The notes under the pieces: generated by a model | Databases searched by the model: none | What the model saw: the letters and a program-made list of their open reading frames with translations, nothing else | What the model was told of the DNA's origin: nothing | Position numbers and translations under genes: made by a program | Part shown: piece after piece, positions 9,786 through 21,700 of the stretch | Position numbering within the stretch: position 1 is the first letter of the stretch | Layout: each line of letters starts with the position of its first letter | Assembly (NCBI GenBank): GCA_948470475.1 | Contig: OX419345.1 | Location: 16,397,363-16,461,362, forward strand | DNA: 64,000 nt | Source: Galaxea fascicularis | Taxonomy: Eukaryota > Cnidaria > Anthozoa > Scleractinia > Euphylliidae | Direction of reading: 5' to 3'

Positions 9786-12700
9786 GTAATGTTCTCCTTC
9801 TTAGGTAACCCCCACCCCCACCATCTCCCCTTCCCACTTAGGCAGCTGAATGTCGGCCCTTTTGCCTGTAAGTTGATTTGCCTACACAAGTAAGGTTGAA
9901 AGACAAGGTTCTTAGAGAAAAAGAGTGTAATTAGGCAAAACAACTTATTTCACCAGACAGAACATTCTTAATTCACATCGATGGGAGGTGAGTGCTCCCA
10001 CCACTACACTATCCCTGCTCCCCAATATAATTATTAAACTCTGTAGCGTAAATTGTGGCACGCTGTGAATTTGCAAACTGAAAAGGTATGCATGCCTGTT
10101 TCTTCATTCTCTATCTCAAAGATGGCATCCATATCTTCGTATCTAAGTCTTTAACTCTTGGTGACGGGGCTTGGAAGTGTTGCTGCAATACAGTAATAAC
10201 CTCTAGCCCTGATCTTGCTGCCTCGCTGTACTGTTCCCTTGCAATGCCAGACTGGCATTGCCACTTGCCACCTATCACAATCAGAAGTGGTTTTTGTCTT
10301 GAGGTTACTTCTTTGGCGCAAAATAAACCATGATAGCTTTCCATGTCGTGATTGGGAGTATTCTGAGAAGGTTAGTGGAGTGAATTGAACACAAATCACA
10401 GCCCTTTTATACCAGAATGGCAGATCAAGATGGATCAAAATTGTAGCTGTGTGATTGGAAGATATTGTTGGTATTACACATGAGCTTTAATAATAATGAG
10501 TTCACAAAACAGACATGAAGACAAATCATGAACGTGAATGTTCTGTGCTACACATGAGCTTCAATAATTATTTATAAGTTTGGAAAAGAAGCATAAATGT
10601 CAATCAACTATACTTGTGTAGGCGAATCGACTTGTAGCTGAAACAACTTGCAGGCGAGATGACCGGTTTCCAGAGAGCCAAACCTTTGACCTGTCATTTA
10701 CTGAAGTATTCACCTTGTGGGCCAAAGAGCTGTTCAACCTTGACCTTTTAAGCCCTTATATCAGCAAGTATATTCTCTACACTGTCCTACATACATTTTC
10801 TATGGTAATGATGAGGAGAATTTGTTAAACAATCAAGACCTTTGTTACTTGTTGATCACTTCCTTTTTTTCACAAGATGGAATGGGATAAATTAAAAAAG
10901 GTTTGGCAAGATTCCACACAGCCCTATACGTTAATGATTATTATACATGCATCTTGTGACTCAAACTCTGTTTGTTTTTGGGACACGGTTAGTGTGACTG
11001 TGATGCATGTATAATAATAATGATTAATGTATGGGGCTGCACAGAAATCTTTCCAAAAGGTTCTAACCTTGTAATTAATTTTAAAGTGTGATGGGATTAT
11101 TTGAATCTAAGTTTGAAAGAGAAATTTATAACATTTGATTTGATTCTATTTATTGCAATTTTCCCTATTTGTAAGGTGTTAAACTTGAAAGGCATTCCAT
11201 CCGTGGATGTAACAAATTTGCTACTTTTAATGGCGTACTATTAAATCTATACATTGCCTGTCTGTCTTTCCCTCCTTAAACCATGATATCAGAATGTCTA
11301 TTACCCTTACTATCTTCTATGTGTACTAATTATTTTTTATGAAGCTACTAATGGTGTTTTTTGCTTAAACATCTAAACATTTTGTCTTTGGTGCAGGATG
11401 TCAAATTAACTTTTTTTTCTGGTAGCCTTTTGGCTTCTAAATTTTTCAAAGTGGTAGCCAATTCCAAAAAGTTGGTCACCAATTTTAAAGACAAACAAAA
11501 CTTTTTTTACACTGTTAGTGTTCTAGATAGATCCTCCAAAATGAAGTAAGCAAAAAGATCTTTAATTTCTGCGATTAAAATTGAAGAATTGTGATGTCCT
11601 TTTCTTTAGAAAGCCTCCAGGGAGCCTGAGTGCTTTATAGCTATTTAAAAGCTTCATTGGTGACTGATGTGATTAAATTAAAAAAGATAAGATTAACCTA
11701 TGTGTCTGAAGCTGCATCAGTGTGAATTCAATTTCCAAACACAATTGCTTCAGACGCGTTGGAAAATGGAGACAACATTAACAGCTACTGTTAACTGTCA
11801 CCGTAAGTGAGTTTCGGGTTACAAATATTATTTTAAATTGCACTTGCGACATGAGAAGTTGGTGTCAAGTCCAGTTTCCAAGGTGGCTGAAGCAAATTGT
11901 GGTTTGAAATCGAACGTAGAAACTGTCTTCGTGCTGATGCAGATCCCTTCCAAAACGCCAAAAGAAATATACAGACATGTAGGTAAATCTTTTTTTTTTT
12001 ATGTTAATCACGTCAGTCACCAATGAAGCTTTTAAATAGCTATAAAGTGCTCGGGCTCCCTGTGGAATGCCCACAAAATTTGCACATGCCACAAAGTGGA
12101 CACTAAGATGAGTCATATGCAATGTTCAAGCCTACCTAAATCCAAGCTGACATCTAGTAGGTGATTGAGATGCATGTGCTGCATTTTGGAAACATACTTA
12201 ACGAGGAAGTTTGCTGGAGATTTATCTTTGAAAATCTTAATTCACTATATCTCTCCGTAAGGTATGATGAAGCATTCTAGTCGCCAATGTGGCGACTAAC
12301 TTTTGGGATTTGGTCGCCAAAATAAAAAATTTAGTCACATTGGCGCCTGTATTTGGTGCAATTTCACACCCTGCTTTGGTTGTCATTGCCTTTCTTCTCA
12401 TGACTTGTATCTTTTAATAAGTAGTGGGAGATCATGACCATGCCACTTTTGAGGCTATCAGGAGTCTCCAGTCTTGATTATAGAGAACATACAGGTAATA
12501 TAGAAACCTGTTAACAACATTTTAACTATTACATGTACATGTAGTTATTGTTTTCATTTAAAAAGCAATCTTCACCAGCTGCATTTTCTCCTTTTTCTCC
12601 TTTTCTTTTCAGCTAAGAAAAAAACAAAGTTTTACACTTCGGGCACTCAAACTACAGGACGAAAACAGATGGAGCTATTACAAATCATTCAAAACAGCAA

Positions 12701-15700
12701 CACCAATGCAGCAGTTTCGCCTGGAGAACCAAGGAACATAGTTGCCAGCAGTGTCACAGGGCTTACAAATGAAGCAGTCAGTTGTGTGATACACACACCA
12801 TCATTTCCAGGTTTGTGTTCCTCTGATTGCAGTGATATTATGAAAGCAGTCGGTACACTTGTCAACACCCATACCCCCTTGTGTCCAACTAGCTGTGATC
12901 TGCGCCATCACTTGCTAACATGTGCTGTCTTTAACCCTGCAATCACATTCCGTTCTTGTGATGGTTTTGTGCCAATCACCTTCAAGCTGTGTGTTCAAGC
13001 TTGCTTCACTGCTGGTTGGAAACGGGATGAAGATGTTCCAGAACCAATGCAGAGCTTACAATATCCTTTGCTACACTTGATCTGCATGAGTGGAAACTGT
13101 GTTGCCGTTTCGAAGCTGATTGAAGAAATGAAGTTTAGTTTTTCAGTTTCTCAAAGAAGTAAAGAAACACCCCTTCATGTGGCTGCTCGGTACTTCCCTG
13201 TTACCTACCCAGAGGGAAAGATGTGCAAATTGAAGAAAATTGACAGGTTTCTGAGAATTGTTGACCTCATCGCTGAACAGGATGTGGACATGTTGTTCAT
13301 GGTTGATGCAAATGGTGACACAGTGCTACATGTGTTGGCCAGATGCTTCTGTGCAGCATCAAATGTTGTGGTACAAGGCTGTGGTTCAACATCAAGTGAC
13401 AGGAGTTGTTTGCTGAAACAAAAGCAGCATTATTTTAAAGCCATTGAGCAGTTCATTGAAACACTTGCTGAACTTGTGAAAAGAGATCGAGTGTGCAAGA
13501 AAGCTGTCTGCAAAGTTCTAAATGGTAGGAGCAATGCAGATGAAACATTCTGGGACATTCTGCAGGCAGGTGTAGGCAAAGTGTTGCCAAAGCTCCTTAA
13601 TCAGGCCATGGAGATCTTGCCTTTTTGTTTTGGCAAAGCAAGAAGTCACCTGATTGACAACCAATGTGAACCTAAGTGCCCTTGTGGAGGAAGTGCCGAC
13701 CTACAGGGCCATAGTTTCCAAGTGCAGACATTCCAGAGAGAAGGTTTGTTGCTTTGTGTGAACAGATGACAACTCAAGAATTTGTTTTGTTGAGCAAGCC
13801 ATTCAAGCTCAATTTGCACCTCTCTCTCTCGTCCAGCACGTTCTAACCTCATTCATTTCAGTTTAACAAGTGAACTTCCCATGCACACTTCTTTAGAACT
13901 AGTTAATCCCCTCATAACCTTTTTTACTCTGAAAACAGCTATGTGCCATCTCCGAGTTGTATGTCTGAGGGTGATATCACTTCATTGGTCCTTGGCTTGA
14001 TCCTTTGATTCCTGTTAAACATTTTGTGAACCACCAGACCAGCAATAATGCTTGGCATATTTTGCACGGATCCGAAGAAAATATTCCGAGTACAGTAACT
14101 TTAACTTTCCTGTCAAATGAAGATGGTGTAACTGGGATACTATTGTATAATAACAGTGATCACTATAATGTCACAAAGTAGTTAAACTCATTGTTATTTC
14201 CAAAAAGTATTCCTTGGGAGCTTACAGAGGGGAAGGGAGAGCAGAAGGGCCTGATACAAAACCATTGATTACAGGATCTTAGAAGTAGGCATCCACAAAA
14301 TTTAATAATTATAATGGGGCAAAAGGAAAATGGAAAAATATAATTACATTGTGAAGTGGTACTAAATTCCTGCATATCTAAAGGTTTCTACTGGAACCTA
14401 GAGGAAAATAAAATAGATGGCAAGTACATTTACGTTCATTGAAAGATTTCCAAATCGGGCTTAAGAGTCACTGGGACTGGCCAGTCAAAATCAACTATTT
14501 CCAGCAAGCGAACATCACAGGATGCTCAGATGCCCACCTTGCAAAAAAACTTGCTGTGACCACTTGTTTGTCGTTTTTTTCAAGAAGGGATATGTAAAAG
14601 TATATATACACTTACTCGTAATTATTCACTGTAATGATTAGTGTATAAGGAAGGCACTCTACTCACACCTTCTTACATACATACGTACTTTATTTGATAA
14701 GTAGCTTACAGATAAGGCAGCCAAAGGCTGATGTGGACCTAAATCCTGAATTTGTTTCACTTGTTTGCCCCTCTGTTAGCAATACATAAGTTCTTTTACC
14801 TTTTTGAGAAGTGTCACATCAACCATTTGCTGCTCAGAGCTTTTACAGATGTAGGGTTGACAGGGGTACTGACTTGATCTATAGCTTTCTTACAGTGTAA
14901 TTAAGTCAGTTGTTACTAATTTAGTATTTGATGAGTAGCACGATCACCACTCCATTTTGCCAAATATCATACCTAGAGAACTTCAAGGCCGAATAACTCG
15001 AAAAATATTCAACGCATTTTTCTGAAATTTTTTATTCAGAGAAAGAATTGACCACCATTTCAAACTGCATTAAAATATCAAGATTCACGAGTAAGACTAA
15101 AACGGGAAAAAACGATAAATTTAATAAATACCCCAAAATGCGACTGTAACGCGTTACAAAAATAGCACTGCAAATGCCCGCAAAAGTTCAGAAAATTCGA
15201 AATTTCTCGCAACGTGGAGCGCCTATAGTTAAATAATTACTACTTACAAAACACCTAACTAAAATAAATTAACAAGTCAAGTTTCATTGAATAATTTTTA
15301 TTTGAAGCCATAATAATGAAACCAAAAGTGATTTTACACAGAGCTGTGGCTGTGTGTAACGCTTGCTAAGTTGGCCACGGCAGCAAAAAGTAAAACTAAC
15401 ATTTTAGGTTCATAAGGAAATTGACACAACAAATCGACTACGGCTCTGTGTTGGGCAACATTGAAAGAAGCTAGACACAAACTTTCAGCGTAATACTTAA
15501 AGTAGAATTTGCTTGGGAGTAGAAAGTACAATTCGGAAACACTTTTTGTAACGTATAAAATAACTTCAAAATGCCGCCGGGCAGTTCAGATAAACAAGGC
15601 AATTCTTGTAAACCAGTGCAAGGAATGGTACTCACTAGTGATTCCCGGTTTGGGCTTACAATTATCCTGAATCCCCTGAATTTATAGCCATTTCTAACTG

Positions 15701-18700
15701 ATATACAGCGAGATATTCAATTCTAAGCAATTGGGAAACACTTCTCGCCATGATGAACGTGTTCACAAAGCGTAACGGAGGAAGGAAAAATCGCCAAAAT
15801 TGTTCCACAACTCGCTGGCTTCTCCTTCGACTCCTCAGTCATATGCTTTCAGAATTAGCTGAGGGGTGTCCCCACGTCTATTTCAGGGTTTTATGTCGTC
15901 ATAGGTTTAAAAATAGCGAGTTGTATTGATAAAACACGTGCGATTTCTCACTCGTCAAGACAAAAGGTCGAACGTTAATACCAAGGAACAATACGCCGAT
16001 TTCACGCAAGAAGGCAGCCCAGGAGAGAAAGCTACAAAAGAAAGGAGAATTAGATAGGGCGTATTATCTTCAAAATCGCGAGCAAAAGATCCCTCTTGAC
16101 AAACAAAGAAGACACTTAGAAACGAGAGCTTTCCAAACAACCTTCCAGGACTAGATGTGAACTCAAGCGCAGTCAGGAGAGACATCAGATCAACGAAAAA
16201 AAGACAGTCTATCCAAGAATCTGCTCAAGCCACAAGTGTTAAAAGGACATTTCTACTTGCAAGACAATATCCATGATATGACATTCTCTAGATGAGAACC
16301 GCACTGCGGTTGTCTATGCTTCTACTGTGAGGCAGATATGTGGTGACATCCCATGCAAAAAAAGGGGGAGAAAATATATCTACAAGTTGCGTTTGAAGGA
16401 AAATGATAAGATAATTGCTTCTCTCTGAATAATAAAACAATATTTGCAGCTTTTGTGTAATTTTCATACATGTTTGTTTTCTTTTTTCGTGACAATGTTT
16501 TCTCAAAATTGGGATCTTGTCACGCCCACAATGCATGATGGGTAAAACTAAATGTTCTCTAATTAGCATAAAAAAGATGTTAAATAGAAAATTTTAACTA
16601 ATTAGTTTTATCCATGTAAAACAGAAGCCTTCTGGCTGGTTAATTAAAGAATATCAAACAAAATCGTTTTTGGTCCAATGTTACAGTAAATGGAGGGGTG
16701 ACTGTGCTACTCATCATTTGTTTCTAACATCTGTTTTTCAAATGAAGGATACCAAATGCAAACTAGATCCACTGGATAATTTACAGCCTTACGCTTCAGT
16801 CACAAGGCTGCGTATTATCACATGATTTTGTACCCATCAAAGTTTCAGTCATACAATCCAAATTGAAAAGACTTCAGGTAAAGAGATTTTTAATTTTCAG
16901 TTGAATTTTTTTCTTTTCCTTCCAAGGTGAGAGTTCTGTGCAGGAGCCAGTGTCATCTTCAGAGGGTTGTGCAGCAAGTGTGCAAAGCAGAACCATGAAC
17001 ATCTCCGAGTCTCAACCAAGTGCCACTCAGGTGATTTCTGACGACTCCCCTCCACTGATTCCTGTGGTACACATCCCTGCTTCCTCTGAACGACCTCAAG
17101 CTCATATCCAAAGCATTCAGACTCAAGAACAAGCTACAGTTGCAGGTACAAGCTTGGGAATCTGGAATTTGTGGGTTGTCCTTGTCTTTAAGAAGTGATT
17201 TTATTGTTCAGTGGTTGGAAGTGTGATCAGTCTGCCACATTTGTGTATCCCCCTTGCACTTCCCACATATTTCATTTTCGATGTAAGAAGAATTTGTATA
17301 AATGTTAACTCAACTGATCCTTGGTGACCATTTCCTCCATTCTCATTCCCTGTTTTGTTAACAAACTAGGGAAATGGTGAGGAGTAGATACAATGCTGGT
17401 CATAAGAACTTGGGACACTTGGCAAACTTGGGCGAAAACTAGAGATTACACTACGTCCACTTCTACCCTTATAACACGAATGCATGTTATTCTTTTACTA
17501 CATATTTAGAACCCCCCTTCCCCCCAAACAGTGTTAAAATAATCCAGCCATTGATGGACTAACCTGGGTTTTTGCGACTGCTAAAATCAACATATTTATG
17601 GAGGGAGGGAGGTAAAGCCGGAATTGTCCCAAGAGTTTTGTCCTGCATTGTCTGAAAAAGAATTTGTTCAGAATTGCTCTCAAGTTTGAACTGGCTCTTT
17701 AATTGTTACTGAAGAAATGTCTCAGGTTGAGTAGAGCTGGTGTAACAAAGGATTGTGAAAACGGCTGGTTGCATTACAGTGAGCAGCCAACAGTTCTCAC
17801 CCACAGTTCTCGGCTATTTAAAGACACAGAAGTGACTTTTAACAAAACACTCTATGGAAATCATAATAGCTTTTTTTTCCCCATTGCTGAATGCACTTTT
17901 AGGGTTGAATAAACAACCGAGTGTGTGTCACGAGTGTGTGTCAAGTGTTTTCCACTTAAAACACTTTATTTGTCTGTAGTATAACTTCAAGAAGATTCTC
18001 CAGGTCATACAATCTCGAGCCTTATATATAACAGTCGATTGCATCATACCTATTTCTAAAACACTATTTTCAGTAGGAAGAACATTCCAGACACTCATAA
18101 TGAGATATCCTTAAAATAACTGAACAGAATGTTCCAGAATAAGGAGAAGTTTCTAGAACAGCTTATGAAATAGTAACACGGCAGTTCAATGTTCTAAATT
18201 GTTCTCTCGTTTTCTGGAAACTTCGTTACAGTGTGTGGTTTCCAACAGTTCTCACCCTACAAACAGCCAAAAAGCTATTAAATGTCAGCTTATTACTTTA
18301 CAATAGCTGGGAACTGTTGAAAAATGAATTCATCATTTTTTTTTTCCATGGGAAAGAAACATCAGGTACACATTCTCAAAATGCTATATAACACAACAGG
18401 CCATATATTGTGATAGCTACGTCAACTACACAACCAGAAAATGTGTTTTCATGGGTGAAAACTGTGCATGAGAACTGTTGCTGTTGTCAACAACAGCTTG
18501 GATCAGGCACAGACACATCTGTCTTGTATCACACTTGATTGTTATCAGCAACATCACTCACGATAAAGTTGGTGAAGCAAAAGCGAGAGAGGGATGAATG
18601 TGCATCTTAACTTTGCGGTATTTTGTTGCATACAAGATTTGTTGTCTTTCAACTTGTGAGGACTCCATTTCAGCCTAGGAAAACAAGAGGAATTCTGCAG

Positions 18701-21700
18701 ATCAAAAGCAGACACTAAATGTGAGGAGTCTGGGAACAAGTCTTGAGGGAATTTTACCTTCCAGGAACTGCACTTAGGCCTGGTTCAAACGCCATACTTC
18801 AGCCGAGCTGAATCGAATTCAACAAATTAAGTTCATGTGAAGTATGGTGTCTGAATCAATTGGGAATGGTTGATTTAATTTAGATTGGCTGAGCCAATTA
18901 ATCCCACCTGGCTCAGCTGGGAATAGCTGTAGACTGGCTTTGATTCAGATGCTGTACTTCACATGAGCTGGATCCAATGCATAATTATTTTAATGTATTT
19001 TTCATGCTGTTTTTAATAATAATAATAATAATAATAATACAAGAATTTATATAGCGCCATTTCCGTGAGCTCAATGGCGCTTTACAATAATCTTAATTCT
19101 AAAAAGAACATACGTTTGAATTATTAAAATTAAATAAGAAAATATATACAATTATACATTTCGACCTACTAAAAAGAAAATATATATACAGTAATAAAAA
19201 GATAAAAAAAAAAAAAAAAAAAAAAAAAAATGTTAACTAACTGGTAAAAGCATCAATAAAAAGTAATGTTTTAATCTTGTTCTTAAAAACGTCAAGGTTC
19301 TGGATTGATCTAATGTCATCGGTTAGAGAATTCCACAGCCTGGGTGCAGCAACTTCAAAAGATCTATCTCCATAAAACTTGAGGTTCGACTTCGGTATTA
19401 CAAGCAAATTTTTTGAGGAAGATCGTAATTGCCTCGTAGGAGTGTAAGGTTGAAGAAGGTCTGCTATATACTTGGGCGCCATGCCATTCAGTGCTTTGTA
19501 TGTAAGAAGTAGTATTTTGTACGTAATTCGTTGTCTGACTGGTAGCCAATGAAGTCTCCGAAGAACTGGTGTTATGTGTTCTGACCTTCGTGTTCTGGTC
19601 ACCAGTCGAGCCGCACAATTTTGCACATATTGTAGCCTATCAATAACCGATTTAGGTAAGCCATACAGAAGAGCATTACAAAAATCCAGCTTAGATGAGA
19701 TAAATGCATGAACAAGTATCTCAGCATCGTCCTGAGAGAGACAGTTTCTGATCCTTGCTATATTTCGTAGGTGATAGAAGGCCATTTTGCAGGTGTTCGT
19801 AACATGTTTCTCTAAGTTGACATGGGAATCAAAGATTACACCTATATTTCTAGCACTACTAGAAGCTTCAATGTAATCGCCAGCCACATAAATGCCTTTA
19901 ATAGGTGGATTGACTTTGTGCTTTGGTCCAATTACTAGGAGTTCAGTTTTATCCCTGTTGAGCTTTAACATATTCGCAAGCATCCATGCGTCAATATCAT
20001 TTAGACAAGATTCAATTACTTGTACTGAAGCCACTTGTTCATGAAGCTTAAATGAGCAGTAAAGCTGAGTGTCATCAGCGTAAAAATGACATGATAGACC
20101 ATGACTTCTAACAATGTCGCCAAGCGGGGACGTGTACAATACATATAGAATAGGCCCAAGCACAGATCCTTGGGGTACGCCACATCGCAGGTCCTTACTG
20201 CGAGATGTTGCCCCCTTCACGTTGACTACTTGCTTACGATTCTCAAGGTAGGACTTAAACCAGCACAAGGCTTTGCCATTGATACCAAAGCGACAGGAGA
20301 GTCTCTGCAGAAGAATCTTGTGATCTACCGTGTCAAAAGCTGCAGACAGGTCAAGGAGAAGCAAAATAACATAGGACTGATTGTCAATCGCAGAAACAAT
20401 GTCATTATGAACTTTTACAAGCGCTGTCTCAGTGCTATGGAAGGTTTTGTAGGCTGATTGCAGGCTTTCTTCCAGATCATTATCCCTTAAGTAATTAGTG
20501 AGTTGGTACGAAATCGCTTTTTCTATCATCTTGGAGATATATTTTAAATTAGAAATGGGTCTAAAATTGGCATAAACTTCATGGTTGAGGGACTCTTTCT
20601 TTAGTTTAGGCCTTATCATAGCTTCTTTAAGTTGCACCGGCATAGTAGCAGTCTCAATTGATATGTTGATCATCTTAGTTAAAACGGGCAACAGCACGTC
20701 CATACAGTCTCTCATTATTGATGCTGGAAGAGGATCTAAAGTACAGGTCTTGAGGACGGAGGAATTAGCTAAGCTCTTCACCTGGTCCTGTGTCATGCGT
20801 TCAAATTCAGTGAGTTTAGCACTGCAGGCTTGAGCATCACCAAGAGAATTGGCGACTGGTGTATATCTGGTAAATAAATCATTTCTTATAGCTTCGATCT
20901 TTTCGCAAAAGAAATCAGCAAATCTATTTGCTAGCACCTCTGAAGATGGAGCAATTGGGTAGCACTTCTCAGGTTTGCGGTGGAGGAGCCGGCTAATAGT
21001 GTTGAACAAAATCTTTTGGTTGCCTTTATTTTCTTGTATTATGTTAGAGTAATAGTTCTCCTTTGCCTTCTTAATAAGAGAGCTAACGACTTGGCATTGT
21101 TCTTTGTATAATTCTCTGTCAATAACCAGGCGGGATTTACGCCAGCGCCTTTCTAATTTCCGTCTTTTTCTCTTTTCTCGGTCAATGTCATCATTGTACC
21201 AGGCAGCAGCAGGTCTCATCCTGATCGTTCGCTTTTTCTCTGGAGCGTGGATGTCAAGTACTCTTGTAAGCTCAGTTTCGTATTTATCGACTAGCGTTGA
21301 TAGATCGGTGATGGTCTCTTGCAAGACAGTGGAATCTTTCAAATCCTTGCGCATAGCACTCATATCGATAGAGCCCAATTTTCGGTAGCTGATTTCATGC
21401 TGTTCGGCTCGGGGCTTGGTTAGTTTCAATGTGCAGTGCACAGCAAAGTGGTCTGACAGTGTAGGATCTCTGACCACAATACCATCCACTAGATCATCGT
21501 CAGATCGAGTGATGATCAGATCTAGGGTGTGTCCCCTAGAGTGGGTGGGTGTGGCAACATGCTGCTTCAGATTGAAAGATTCTAGCAGGTTGTGAAGCTT
21601 GATTACATCGGTGTTTTTACTGTCGTCAAGATGAACGTTAAAATCACCGACAATTAACAAATTGTCTGAATTTGGGACAAGCTGCTCAAGAAGGCTAGCA

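Larger units (their letters stand above)
9786..12612. other. Gene B intron 1
   Basis: 2.8 kb. Contains a hairpin element at about 10903-11057 and a 445-bp MITE at 11618-12062. The segments near 11400-11490 and 12275-12350 share GGTAGCC / GGTCGCC themes and may be worn repeats. Nothing coding recognised. Confidence 0.55.

Noticed and set aside
16938..17198. Independent small gene in gene B
   Set aside because: It has no ATG at its start, is bounded by good splice sites in phase 1 and reads as a linker exon.
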